Shown here piece by piece: positions 7,174 through 15,122 of a stretch of 42,361 bases of DNA; within the stretch, counting starts at the first letter, position 1; each line of letters begins with the position of its first letter. Location: the NCBI GenBank assembly GCA_017398585.1, contig JAFQFS010000067.1:1-42361 (forward strand). Direction: 5' to 3'. The position numbers were made by a program, and so were the translations under genes. Source of the DNA: Clostridia bacterium. Its GTDB lineage: Bacteria > Bacillota > Clostridia > Oscillospirales > CAG-272. A model generated the notes under the pieces. That model was not told the origin of the DNA. It was given only the letters and a program-made list of their open reading frames with translations, and did not search any database.

Positions 7174-8562
7174 TTACATCACCACGTACAGCGTCCCGTC
7201 GAATTCCCCGCGGGACGTGACGACGCCGATTGCATCCCGCACGGCGGCGATCCGTTCTTCCGTGATCACCTCGCCGGGCGCGATCAGCGGGATCCCCGGC
7301 GGGTACGGCATCACGAATTCCGCCGAAATGCGTCCGCAGGCATCCTCAAGCGGCAGGATCTCCGATTCTGCCTCCAGCGCGTTCCCCAGCAGCATCTCCG
7401 ACTCCGGCACAACGGCATACGGAGACGCGCAGAATTCCGCGGAACGTGCCGGACGCGGATGCTTCTCCAGATACCGGAACACCCCGCACAGCCGGTCGGT
7501 CATTTCGTCCGTATCGCCAGCACCCGTCATGAGCAGAACATACCCGTGCGCGGTCATTTCCGGCTCGATTCCGAATTCTTCCCGCAGGATCCGTGCCAGT
7601 TCTTCTCCGCCGTACCCGTCGCACGACAGGATGAGCTTGCTTTCGTCGAACGCGAACGCGGCGTCCGGCTTCCGCCACGGAAAGCGCAGATGAACGCCCC
7701 TCCGGGCATTCGCTTCCCTGTAAAGACGGTCCAGCCGCTCCCGCCAGTCTGCGAACAGCGCGGGATTCTTCATCTCATGCAGACATCCGTCCACGGACGC
7801 CATGAAAAGGTACGACGGACTGGAGGTTTCGAAGATCGTCAGCGACTGCGCGACGGTTTTGGGATCGACCAGATCGCCCGAAACGTGCAGCAGCCCCGTC
7901 TGGGTGAGGGACGGCAGTGTCTTATGCAGGCTCATGATGACCAGATCCGCGCCGCACTCCACAGGGGACACCACCATCGGATCGAGAAAGCCGAGATGTG
8001 CCCCGTGCGCGGCGTCGACGATGAGCGGAATCCTGTGCCGGTGACAGATCGCCGCGATCCCTTCGACATCGCTCACCACGCCGTCGTACGTCGGGGACGT
8101 GATCAGCAGCGCGGCGGCATCCGGCGCGTTTTCGATCGCACGTGCGGCTTCCTCCGGCGTGACATCGAGGATCAGCCCGTCGTCCGCCAGCCGCGGCATG
8201 AGGTAATGCACCGGACTTCCGCACAGCACCGCGGCATTGTACACGGATTTGTGCGCATTCCGCACGGTAATGAGCGGTTTTCCGCCGCGGCAGCACGAAT
8301 AAACCGCCGCCAGCACGCCGCCCGTGGAGCCGTTCACAAGGATAAACGACTCCTTCGCTCCGTACATCTCCTTCGCAAGGTTCATGGTATCGCGGATAAT
8401 CCCGCCCGGCGAATGAAGGTTGTCCAGTCCGTCAATCTCCGTAAAATCAATCGCGGCGGCGTCCCCGAGGTAGTCGAATGACGGGTTCCGCTTATGACCC
8501 GGCATATGGTACGGCACTCTGCCGTGCTCCGAGGTCTCTTTTAAAATATCGTAGAATCTCAT
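7174..8562 (-). CDS. PLP-dependent Orn/Lys/Arg decarboxylase-family protein
   Basis: This 462-residue fold-type I PLP enzyme is related to the small arginine/lysine decarboxylases of Bacillota (SpeA/YaaO type). The start region has the family signature HMPGHKR (residues 19-25). The PLP phosphate loop is NGSTGG (78-82), the PLP-pyridine Asp and His lie in VDAAHGAHLG (Asp183, His186), and the Schiff-base Lys is Lys214 in SLHKTLPSLTQTG. The C-terminal domain has the expected YPPGIPLIAPGE motif. It probably decarboxylates a basic amino acid, so polyamine synthesis is a likely context, but the substrate is not resolved. The ATG at 8562 has AAAAAGGA upstream. Upstream is a 678-bp noncoding stretch rich in hairpins. 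Confidence 0.88.
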   Translation of the reverse strand: MRFYDILKETSEHGRVPYHMPGHKRNPSFDYLGDAAAIDFTEIDGLDNLHSPGGIIRDTMNLAKEMYGAKESFILVNGSTGGVLAAVYSCCRGGKPLITVRNAHKSVYNAAVLCGSPVHYLMPRLADDGLILDVTPEEAARAIENAPDAAALLITSPTYDGVVSDVEGIAAICHRHRIPLIVDAAHGAHLGFLDPMVVSPVECGADLVIMSLHKTLPSLTQTGLLHVSGDLVDPKTVAQSLTIFETSSPSYLFMASVDGCLHEMKNPALFADWRERLDRLYREANARRGVHLRFPWRKPDAAFAFDESKLILSCDGYGGEELARILREEFGIEPEMTAHGYVLLMTGAGDTDEMTDRLCGVFRYLEKHPRPARSAEFCASPYAVVPESEMLLGNALEAESEILPLEDACGRISAEFVMPYPPGIPLIAPGEVITEERIAAVRDAIGVVTSRGEFDGTLYVVM

Positions 8563-8606
8563 TGTTTTTCCTTTTTTGCAAAATTTTGTGGGTGCGGGGC
8601 TTTCGT

Positions 8607-8666
8607 TCCTGAGAGGAACCTTTTCGGAGGAAAGGTTCCTCTCAGACTCTCCTCCAAACCTCTTAA
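8607..8666 (-). repeat. Diverged hairpin repeat unit
   Basis: CTGAGAGGAACCTTT (8609-8623) pairs perfectly over 15 bp with AAAGGTTCCTCTCAG (8631-8645) around a TCGGAGG loop. AGACTCTCCTCCAAACCTCTTAA follows, matching the position of the CCCCTTTTCAAAAACTTT tail in other units. The architecture is that of the family, but the stem sequence is almost entirely different. Confidence 0.6.
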
Positions 8667-8946
8667 ATAGAGGGGGAACATGATCGAGTACGGCTTAAAC
8701 TGTTCGATCCGTTGACGTGGAGTAGTAAAAGCCATGAGGAATAGGAGAGCGACTTCACAAAATGACATTTTGTTCAGCGCTCGGCACTTCCGTATCCGTG
8801 ATATAGTGCGCCCTTTTAGAATTCAGCTACGGTATGGAATACACCGCACTCCTTGGCTGCCGCCGTTCGTGCTTTGCGTTAGTTGAAACTGTATGTCAGC
8901 CGACAGAACTGACAGAAGCGAGGACGGCGACAGCCAAGCCGAGCGG

Positions 8947-8972
8947 GAAATCTCTCTACGTAGAGAGATTTC
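8947..8972. repeat. Perfect 26-bp palindrome
   Basis: GAAATCTCTCTAC is followed directly by its reverse complement. It is either a cruciform or hairpin or a dimeric protein site. It sits in the middle of the noncoding stretch, about 385 bp upstream of the decarboxylase start. Confidence 0.8.
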
Positions 8973-9011
8973 TAACAATAGCACGAAATCGAGGTTAGCC
9001 TATACGGCGAG

Positions 9012-9042
9012 GGAAGTCAGGGTCTCGGTGGCCCCTGACTTC
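9012..9042. repeat. Stem-loop, 11-bp stem
   Basis: GGAAGTCAGGG pairs with CCCTGACTTCC around a nine-base loop. It is GC-richer than the surrounding sequence. There is no U-tract on either side, so it is not a typical terminator. Confidence 0.7.
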
Positions 9043-9240
9043 CGTCTCCACCCTTCCTCAGAAATTGGATCGCACATATTTTGTCAGCTGGGATGCACTA
9101 AATGTCAGCGCACAGACCCATCCAAAATCCCCCTCTCACAAACCCATATCAGCTGCAAAAACCGGCTACAACAGATTAAAGTTCTTTGCGGAGACACGAA
9201 GTGTCTCGTGCTTTCTTTCAAGAAAGCGACCGTTTCCCCT

Positions 9241-10359
9241 TCACTCCACCATTGCACTCACTCCCCCAATATCCACCACAACAATCTCGCTTTTTCCTTC
9301 CGTCCGGACGGGGTACCCCCATGTCCCGACACCGCACGACACCACCGCAAATTTTCCCGGCAGGATTTCGCGGATGCCGGCGTTCAGCTCGTGCGTTTTT
9401 GTTACGTGTTTCATCAGGAGACCAAGCGGGAAGATCTGACCGCCGTGCGTATGCCCGGCGAAGGTAACGTCCGCCCCCGCTTCGGCACACGCCGTCAGCT
9501 CCACCGGTTCGTGGCACAGCAGGACGGTCAGCCCGCCGAACGGCTCCGCGAGAAGCTGTTCCGGCGTCAGGCGCTCCTCCATCGCGTCACGGCGACCCGC
9601 GATCCGGATCGCGCCGCCGCAGATGTGCGCGCATTCGTCCTCGAGAATCGCAACGCCCGCTTCCGCAAACCGCCTGCAGATGTCTTCCCGCGTGTGCGCC
9701 GGTCGGTGCCAGTGCCATTCCGCGTCGTGATTGCCGAACACATACCATGTCCCGTACCGCGGACGCGTATCCGCGAAAAATTTACAGTATTCCTTGAATT
9801 TAGACGGTTGTGTAAATTCATCAAAAATATCCCCCGTCAGCACGATCATGTCCGGTTTTGTATTTTCGGCAACCGCATAAAACCGTTTCATCATCCGTCG
9901 GGTCTGCAGGCGCGCCGGATGCGTGTCGGAAAGTTGAAGAATCCGCAGATTTCCGTCCGGAACGGCGTGTTTTGTGGTAATTTTGTACGAAGTTGTGACA
10001 ATCCGTTTGGCGGAAATGACACCGTACAGAAGGTACAGCGCCCAGACCACCGGCACCAGCATCCCGTCGAACGTAAACGTCAGAAAGGCAGCACGAGCCC
10101 CCGCCAGCTTCGCCAGACCGTAAAGTCCGTCGTAGATGAGGTAGAACAGCGCAAGTTCGGCACTCGCAAAAAACAGAAACGACGACACCCGCACCGGCAG
10201 GAACGCCAGAAACAGCGCGACAAGAATGCCGAACTCCGCTTCCGTGAAGCCGGACGGCGCGACGGGCATCAGGTGGAACAGGTTCCAGCAGAGGATGACG
10301 AAAATCAGGCATTTTCCGAGAAACGGAAACGTTTTCACGGCGGTTTTCGAATAACTCAT
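9241..10359 (-). CDS. Membrane metallophosphoesterase (YkuE/YaeI-like)
   Basis: This 372-residue protein has three or four N-terminal membrane segments (about residues 10-120) and then a calcineurin-like phosphoesterase domain. The metal and catalytic motifs appear in order: LSDTH, GDIFDE, GNHDAEW, CHEP and GHTHGGQ, all with their expected ligands. The domain therefore looks active and uses two divalent metals. The layout matches membrane-anchored bacterial phosphoesterases such as YkuE/YaeI, some of which act on lipid-linked phosphodiesters. The start ATG at 10359 has GGAAAG upstream. A promoter lies at 10403-10431 on the minus strand. The gene is divergent from the large surface-protein gene at 10669. 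Confidence 0.87.
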   Translation of the reverse strand: MSYSKTAVKTFPFLGKCLIFVILCWNLFHLMPVAPSGFTEAEFGILVALFLAFLPVRVSSFLFFASAELALFYLIYDGLYGLAKLAGARAAFLTFTFDGMLVPVVWALYLLYGVISAKRIVTTSYKITTKHAVPDGNLRILQLSDTHPARLQTRRMMKRFYAVAENTKPDMIVLTGDIFDEFTQPSKFKEYCKFFADTRPRYGTWYVFGNHDAEWHWHRPAHTREDICRRFAEAGVAILEDECAHICGGAIRIAGRRDAMEERLTPEQLLAEPFGGLTVLLCHEPVELTACAEAGADVTFAGHTHGGQIFPLGLLMKHVTKTHELNAGIREILPGKFAVVSCGVGTWGYPVRTEGKSEIVVVDIGGVSAMVE

Positions 10360-10402
10360 TTCTTATATCTTTCCGTGGTTCTTCTTTGATCGGTATCGTT
10401 TT

Positions 10403-10431
10403 ATTGTATCTCGTTCCGTCCGACAAATCAA
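10403..10431 (-). promoter_or_regulatory. Probable promoter of the metallophosphoesterase gene
   Basis: On the minus strand TTGATT (10426-10431) and TACAAT (10403-10408) are 17 bp apart, and the start codon is about 44 bp downstream. Confidence 0.6.
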
Positions 10432-10567
10432 CCGGTATTCGTAAATTCTTTACGGAATCTCCGGTCAGAAAAGGGAGATTCTGTTATTTATTGAAGAAAC
10501 TTATACATGCAATATTTTATAATACAGGTTTATTTAATTTTGTTTTTCAAATATTCGCCTCATTCTA

Positions 10568-10596
10568 TTGACAAAAATCATTTTTTGAGGTACACT
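10568..10596 (+). promoter_or_regulatory. Probable promoter of the 10669 surface-protein gene
   Basis: TTGACA (10568-10573) and TACACT (10591-10596) are 17 bp apart. They follow a very A/T-rich stretch (10480-10565) that could act as an UP element. The start codon is about 73 bp downstream. The gene's restricted codon choice also suggests high expression. Confidence 0.7.
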
Positions 10597-10668
10597 GTTA
10601 CCATACGATTATAAGAATGTTTATAATTGTAATTATTCTCATTTTTCAATTTTTCATTGGAGGAAAAC

Positions 10669-12969
10669 ATGAAAAAGATTCTCAGCATGCTGCTCGCAGT
10701 AGCTATGGTTGCTACCCTCGCGATCAGCGCAAGCGCGGGTCTGTTTGTTTTCGACAGCTCTGACAGTGAATACTGGGATGCTGCCCTCAACATGCTCGAC
10801 AAGACCCAGAAGGTATTCTGGATGGAAGACGGCTCTGCTGCCGACTGGTCCATCAGCGTAGACGCAAACAGCGTTGAATACGACACCAACAAGCTCTCCA
10901 ACCTCGAATCCGGCTGGTACGAAATCGTTCTCTGCGACCTCGGTACCAACCCCGAATGGTTCCCGGCAGAAGTAGAAGGCAAGATCGCCCTCACTCTCCG
11001 CGGTGACTCCACCTTCACCGTTAAGTCCACCAACGCTCTCGATGCAGGCGCAGTCGCTTGTCTCGTAGGCAATAACTGCCGCGATGAAGAACTCATCGAC
11101 GAAGAAGGCAACGTTACCACCGGTACTTACCAGGTAACCAACATGTCCGTAGAATACGAAACCCTTCCGATGGGTATGGTATCCTCCGACGTAACCGTAC
11201 GTCTCGTATCCAAGATGACCGGCCTTTCCATGGCTGACACCGTAGCAGCTGTCCGCGAAGTATTCGGCGGTAAGCTCGAACTCGGTCTCGAAGCAAAGAA
11301 CACCGCATGGATGTTCTTCGGTACCGAAGAAGAATACAAGGCGAACACCACCCGTACCGACGCCAACACCAAGACCGGCGCAGGTGCAGCAGCTCCCGCA
11401 GCTGCCGAAGCTCCCGCTGCAGGTGTTGCTGCTCCCGTTCTCACCATCGACTTCGCGAACGGCGCAGGCGATGTTGAACTCGTAAATGCCGAACTCGTTA
11501 ATGACAGCGAACGTGGTCAGGTTCTCCAGATCAACGGCGTTGGCACCAGCGAAACCGGCGCAAGCTACGGCCTTCTCAAGACCGACGTATTCGAAAAGAC
11601 CGACTGGGAAAACGGTATGACCGTTAACATGTGGGTCAAGACCGCGGACAGCTCCACTCTCCACGGCACCGCTCCGATCTTCTCCCTCGACATCGCGAAC
11701 GTAGGTTACATCGCGCTCACCACTTCTCTTGAATCCGCGATCAACACCGACGGCAACGATACTTCCCTCGGCATTGCTCCCCGTATCTGGACTGACCCGG
11801 CGAACGTCGGCGGCGGCATCAACATGACCGATGTTGACACCTGGCAGATGCTCACCGTTGTTTACAACGAAGACCACATCGACCTCTATGTTGACGGCGA
11901 ACTCTTCTCCGACCACCCGTTCGCAAACGGCAACGCAACCGACCTCACCGCAATGTTCAACCTCATGCTCGAAACCAACTTCGTTTACTCCGTACGTCTC
12001 GGTTCCTGGCTCTGCTCCTGGTGGAAGTACGGCGACTACGAAGGCTGCATCGACGACTTTACCGTTTACAATTCCTACCTCTCCGCTGACGAAGTTGCTG
12101 CAATCTACGCAGCTACCAAGGATGTAGAAGTTGCAGCAGCTCCCGAAGCACCGGCAGCTGAAGCAGCTCCCGCAGGCGAAACCATCGAATACGCTCACTA
12201 CGTTGCAAGCGCAAACGACCCCTACTTCGCATACGAAAACACCATCGACATCGACCCCGAAGTTGTAACCTGGGCTCAGATCAAGTACAGAACCATCACC
12301 GAAAAGGACAGCCTTGACAACACCCTCACCGGTCAGATCTACATCACTCCCGCGGCTGAACCGTTCATCCCCGTTAAGTGGAACCACACCGGCAATTGGG
12401 AAACCATCGTTGTTGACCTTACTTCCGTAAGCGAAAAGACCACTCTTACTTCTCTCTGGAAGGATTCTCTCGGTCTCGGCTTCCGTCTTGACCCGATGGA
12501 ATCCAACCGTGACGCAGAAGCGAACACCGGCGACGACCCGGCAGCAGTTCTTCCGGATTCCGCAATTGACGTTGCATACGTTGCATTCTTCGAAACCGAA
12601 GAAGCAGCTAAGGCATTTGACGGCGTAAACGGCGCAGTTGCTCTCGTTGACGCAGCGATGCTCGCAGCTCCTTCCGCATCTACCAACGGCGCAGTTGAAC
12701 TTCTCACCGAAACTGTTGCAGCTCCCGTAGTTGAAGAAGTTCCGGCAGTTGAAGAACCTGCAGAAGAAGCTCCGGTTGAAGAACCCGCTGAAGAAGCTGC
12801 AGAAGAAGCTCCCGCTGAAGAAGAAGTTGTTGAAGAAGAAGTAGTTGAAGAAGCTCCGGTTGAAGAAGAAACCGTTGAAGAAGCTCCCGAAACCTTCGAC
12901 TTCGCAGTAATCGCAGCAATCGCAGCAGCTGTTTCCGCAGCAGGCTACGCAATCTCCAAGAAGAGATAA
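10669..12969 (+). CDS. Large LamG-type surface protein with APETFD C-terminal anchor
   Basis: This secreted protein has 766 residues and a signal peptide at about residues 1-23. A first domain of roughly 210 residues is unrecognised and begins FVFDSSDSEYWDAALNML. After an Ala/Pro linker, a LamG/concanavalin-like domain spans about 262-480 (VLTIDFANGAGDVELVNAEL at its start; WQMLTVVYNEDHIDLYVDGE is the usual strand pair). A second Ala/Pro linker leads to another beta-rich domain at about 500-680. A Glu/Ala/Pro/Val stalk then ends in APETFD, a hydrophobic helix and KKR, as in the protein at 1766. GGAGG lies seven bases before the ATG; a TTG four codons earlier overlaps that site and was rejected. 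It is probably an abundant envelope protein; the ligand is unknown. Confidence 0.8.
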   Translation: MKKILSMLLAVAMVATLAISASAGLFVFDSSDSEYWDAALNMLDKTQKVFWMEDGSAADWSISVDANSVEYDTNKLSNLESGWYEIVLCDLGTNPEWFPAEVEGKIALTLRGDSTFTVKSTNALDAGAVACLVGNNCRDEELIDEEGNVTTGTYQVTNMSVEYETLPMGMVSSDVTVRLVSKMTGLSMADTVAAVREVFGGKLELGLEAKNTAWMFFGTEEEYKANTTRTDANTKTGAGAAAPAAAEAPAAGVAAPVLTIDFANGAGDVELVNAELVNDSERGQVLQINGVGTSETGASYGLLKTDVFEKTDWENGMTVNMWVKTADSSTLHGTAPIFSLDIANVGYIALTTSLESAINTDGNDTSLGIAPRIWTDPANVGGGINMTDVDTWQMLTVVYNEDHIDLYVDGELFSDHPFANGNATDLTAMFNLMLETNFVYSVRLGSWLCSWWKYGDYEGCIDDFTVYNSYLSADEVAAIYAATKDVEVAAAPEAPAAEAAPAGETIEYAHYVASANDPYFAYENTIDIDPEVVTWAQIKYRTITEKDSLDNTLTGQIYITPAAEPFIPVKWNHTGNWETIVVDLTSVSEKTTLTSLWKDSLGLGFRLDPMESNRDAEANTGDDPAAVLPDSAIDVAYVAFFETEEAAKAFDGVNGAVALVDAAMLAAPSASTNGAVELLTETVAAPVVEEVPAVEEPAEEAPVEEPAEEAAEEAPAEEEVVEEEVVEEAPVEEETVEEAPETFDFAVIAAIAAAVSAAGYAISKKR

Positions 12970-12985
12970 ATTCTGCAAAGAACAT

Positions 12986-13019
12986 AAAAAAAGACAGGTT
13001 GAAAAACCTGTCTTTTTTA
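12986..13019. terminator. Bidirectional intrinsic terminator
   Basis: AAAAAAAGACAGGTT, loop, AACCTGTCTTTTTT. The A-run and T-run make it usable on both strands: for the surface-protein gene on plus, and for the tRNA-Leu transcript on minus. Confidence 0.85.
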
Positions 13020-13023
13020 TTTC

Positions 13024-13107
13024 TGCCGGTAGCGGGGGTCGAACCCGCACGCCGTTGCCGGCAGCGGATTTTGAGTCCGCCTCGTCTGCCAATTCCAACA
13101 TACCGGC
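13024..13107 (-). tRNA. tRNA-Leu (anticodon CAA)
   Basis: This 84-nt class II tRNA is on the minus strand. Acceptor GCCGGTA pairs with TACCGGC and the discriminator is A. The anticodon stem GCGGA/TCCGC encloses the loop CTCAAAA, giving anticodon CAA. A long variable arm (GCCGGCAACGGC) and the T-loop GTTCGAC are present, as expected for tRNA-Leu. CCA is not encoded. Confidence 0.93.
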
Positions 13108-13184
13108 TTATTTCATGATATTATACCATAACTGCCGGTAAATTGCAATAGTTCGCATGAAATTTTCTGCACAAGGGCAGGGCT

Positions 13185-13697
13185 TTACTGTTTCATTTTC
13201 CCGACTTCGCGCTCAATATAGCCGTTTACTTCGTCCATGCGGATGCCCGCGACGTAGGCGATCTCTTCGTGAATCATCCGTTCGGCGTCGTGAAAGAGCT
13301 TTTCGTCGGAGATGTGGAGTCGTTTTTTCTTCTGCCGGAGCGTTTCGCTGCGGTTGTAAAGTGAACGGAGGACGGCAAGCACCTTCTCCGGATCCGCGGA
13401 CTGCAGAATCTCGCTGTAAACGGCACGCCGCTGATTGTTGTCCTCGATCCATTCCGGTTCTCCTTCCGTCATCCGGCGGAGGAGAACACAGAGCTGTTCC
13501 TCTGTCATGACCGGGCGGATCCGGCCGCACAGGGTTTCGTTGCCGAGCGGAACGAAAATCGTGGAGGAACTGTTGTATACCGGACGAAGAATGTAGTAAT
13601 CGTCCGGGTCGGAGTTAAAGCTGAGCTGTTCGATTGCCGAGATCCGGCAGACGCCGTTGGTTCCGTAAAATACCGTGTCGTTGATCTGATACATCAT
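13185..13697 (-). CDS. CarD/CdnL-like RNA polymerase-binding regulator
   Basis: This protein has 170 residues (169 if the second ATG at 13694 is used). Its N-terminus YQINDTVFYGTNGVCRISAIEQL and following strands match the RNA-polymerase-interacting Tudor-like domain shared by CarD, CdnL and the Mfd RID. The helical C-terminal half is Lys/Arg/Glu-rich, as in CarD proteins that contact promoter DNA. Such proteins bind the polymerase beta subunit and affect open-complex stability. It is cytoplasmic. GGAG lies about 12 bases upstream of the first ATG, and a TATTAT/TATAAT-like box lies near 13750-13760. It sits alone between tRNA-Leu and tRNA-Gln, all on minus. Confidence 0.83.
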   Translation of the reverse strand: MMYQINDTVFYGTNGVCRISAIEQLSFNSDPDDYYILRPVYNSSSTIFVPLGNETLCGRIRPVMTEEQLCVLLRRMTEGEPEWIEDNNQRRAVYSEILQSADPEKVLAVLRSLYNRSETLRQKKKRLHISDEKLFHDAERMIHEEIAYVAGIRMDEVNGYIEREVGKMKQ

Positions 13698-13888
13698 AAT
13701 AAAATACCCATCTCCGGAAGATCCGGTCTCAAGTCCAATACTTCCTACATTATAATAATACCACAAACGGCGTGTAAAAATCAAACGGCAATGTTGACCA
13801 AACTTTTTGGTTGGGAAGGGAAGACGGAGAAGAACTTTTGTCCGACATCAACAAAAAATCCGGAAAACGTCCGGCAGAATAAACAAAA

Positions 13889-13918
13889 GAAAACCGCCCG
13901 GACGATTGTCCGGACGGC
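13889..13918 (-). terminator. Intrinsic terminator after tRNA-Gln
   Basis: On the minus strand GCCGTCCGGAC pairs with GTCCGGGCGG around an AATC loop and is followed by TTTTCTTTT. It lies about 12 bases beyond the 3' end of tRNA-Gln. Confidence 0.85.
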
Positions 13919-13930
13919 GCTTTCTTTTAA

Positions 13931-14001
13931 CAGCGGTATAGGGATTCGAACCCCAACATACAGAGTCAGAGTCTGCTGTGCTACCTTTACACAATACCGC
14001 T
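13931..14001 (-). tRNA. tRNA-Gln (anticodon CTG)
   Basis: This 71-nt tRNA is on the minus strand. Acceptor AGCGGTA pairs with TACCGCT and the discriminator is G. The D-arm is GTG-TAAAGGTAG-CAC. The anticodon stem GCAGA/TCTGT (one G-U pair) encloses CTCTGAC, giving anticodon CTG. The T-loop is TTCGAAT. CCA is not encoded. Confidence 0.88.
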
Positions 14002-14208
14002 ATCAGCTGTTTTCTTCGGAGAGGTTTGTGTCTCTCTCGCTGACGGTGTATATTATATCAGATTGTTTTTTGTTTGTCAATACCTTTTTTGAAATTTCTT
14101 CAAAAAAATTTGAGATATTTTTGAAGCTCCGCAGACCCTTGAAAAAGAGGAATAAATATGCTATCATAGAGGCAATCCTATCGGTATCTCAGCAAAGGAG
14201 GTGCCGAT

Positions 14209-14331
14209 ATGCGTGCCTATCATTTTTTTATGAAATTCATCCGCAGTTTCGGGATCGGTTTCTGTACCGCCGCCGCGATCCTTGTTCTCGCAGCCGCCGC
14301 CGGACTGATCCTCTACAACATTTATTTATAA
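14209..14331 (+). CDS. Small single-pass membrane peptide
   Basis: This 40-residue open frame begins MRAYHFFMKFIRSFGIG, has a hydrophobic helix (about residues 17-36, Ala/Leu/Ile-rich) and ends YNIYL. AAAGGAGG seven bases before the ATG is one of the best ribosome sites in the window. Basic residues precede the helix, predicting an N-in orientation or an uncleaved signal anchor. It is followed within ten bases by a repeat hairpin and then the pseudouridine synthase. The function is unknown; it could be a small regulatory membrane protein or a toxin-like peptide. No antisense RNA is evident. Confidence 0.65.
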   Translation: MRAYHFFMKFIRSFGIGFCTAAAILVLAAAAGLILYNIYL

Positions 14332-14336
14332 CCTCC

Positions 14337-14397
14337 CAGACTGAAGTTTTTTGAAAGGGGTTTGGGGAGAACTTTTTTTCAAAAAAGTTTTCCCCAA
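14337..14397 (+). repeat. Single hairpin repeat unit upstream of the pseudouridine synthase
   Basis: The unit reads CAGACTGAAGTTTTTTGAAAGGGG, TTTGGGG, then a long hairpin (14362-14397) with TTGGGGAGAACTTTTT/AAAAAGTTTTCCCCAA arms. The AAGGA ribosome site of the next gene starts at its very edge, so folding of the hairpin could affect access to it. Confidence 0.85.
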
Positions 14398-14410
14398 GGA
14401 AACTCTCCAA

Positions 14411-15106
14411 ATGATGAGACTTGACAAATACCTTGCCGACAGCGGGATCTTCTCCCGTAGCGAAGCCGGACGTGCCGTCCGTTCCGGGCGTATTGCCGTG
14501 AACGGTGCCGCCGTGCGCGATCCTTCCGCGAAAGTGGACGAGCTGACGGCCGCTGTGACGGTGGACGGACAGGCGGTCCGCTGGACGAAGTACAAATACA
14601 TTATGCTCAACAAACCCGCCGATTATGTAAGCACGACGGACGATGATCCGAAATCCGTCATGAAACTTCTTCCTCCGGAGTTCACCCGTCTCGGTATGTT
14701 CCCCTGCGGCCGGCTGGATATCGACACCGTCGGATTCCTCCTTGTGACCAACGACGGTCCCACGGCGCATGAACTGCTCTCGCCCAAACATCACCGTGAA
14801 AAGACGTACGGGTTCGAATGTCTGCCGCTGACGATGGAAATGAAGAAGAGACTGGAAAGCGGTGTGGAACTTTCGGACTTCACGTCCAAGCCCTGTACGG
14901 TGCAGCTCGACGATGCGACCCACGGACGGATCACCGTCACGGAAGGGAAGTACCATCAGATCAAGCGGATGTTCCACGCGGTTGGCAGCGAGATCACATA
15001 CCTTGAACGCCTGACGTTCGCCGGGCTGACGCTCGATAAAAAGCTCGCGCGCGGTGAATGGCGCGAACTGACCGAAGAAGAAATCAACGTTTTGCTCGGA
15101 AAATAA
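14411..15106 (+). CDS. RsuA/RluB-family rRNA pseudouridine synthase
   Basis: This 231-residue protein isomerises specific uridines in rRNA. The N-terminal S4 RNA-binding domain is MRLDKYLADSGIFSRSEAGRAVRSGRIAVNG. The catalytic motif GRLDIDTVGFLLVTNDG contains the nucleophilic Asp, and EGKYHQIKRMF is the usual late signature. The target base cannot be told from sequence: RsuA acts on 16S and RluB/RluE on 23S RNA. The start is one of two adjacent ATGs (14411 or 14414) after CAAGGAAA. The frame also extends upstream through the repeat unit, giving a spurious 20-residue extension. Tex follows 16 bp downstream, so the two are probably co-transcribed. Confidence 0.9.
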   Translation: MMRLDKYLADSGIFSRSEAGRAVRSGRIAVNGAAVRDPSAKVDELTAAVTVDGQAVRWTKYKYIMLNKPADYVSTTDDDPKSVMKLLPPEFTRLGMFPCGRLDIDTVGFLLVTNDGPTAHELLSPKHHREKTYGFECLPLTMEMKKRLESGVELSDFTSKPCTVQLDDATHGRITVTEGKYHQIKRMFHAVGSEITYLERLTFAGLTLDKKLARGEWRELTEEEINVLLGK

Positions 15107-15122
15107 CCCGATCGGAGATTCT

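Larger units (their letters stand above)
8563..9240. other. Hairpin-rich noncoding stretch
   Basis: No open frame here has a credible ribosome site and protein-like composition, and I recognise no known RNA gene. It carries a diverged hairpin repeat unit (8607-8666), a short palindrome (about 8758-8772), a perfect 26-bp palindrome (8947-8972), an 11-bp stem-loop (9012-9042), and two tandem stem-loops (GAGACAC-GAA-GTGTCTC near 9190-9207 and GCTTTCTT-AAGAAAGC near 9211-9228). CAGATTAAAGTT near 9173 resembles the end of the multi-hairpin elements at 23433 and 25568. It may be an accretion of repeats or an unrecognised structured RNA. Confidence 0.6.

Noticed and set aside
8563..9240. Known RNA gene such as tmRNA, 6S, SRP or RNase P RNA
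   Set aside because: I could not match the conserved core motifs of any of these by eye. A covariance search would be needed to exclude a divergent form.
13791..13930. Short open frame between CarD and tRNA-Gln
   Set aside because: It has no ribosome site, overlaps the tRNA terminator and runs into the tRNA.
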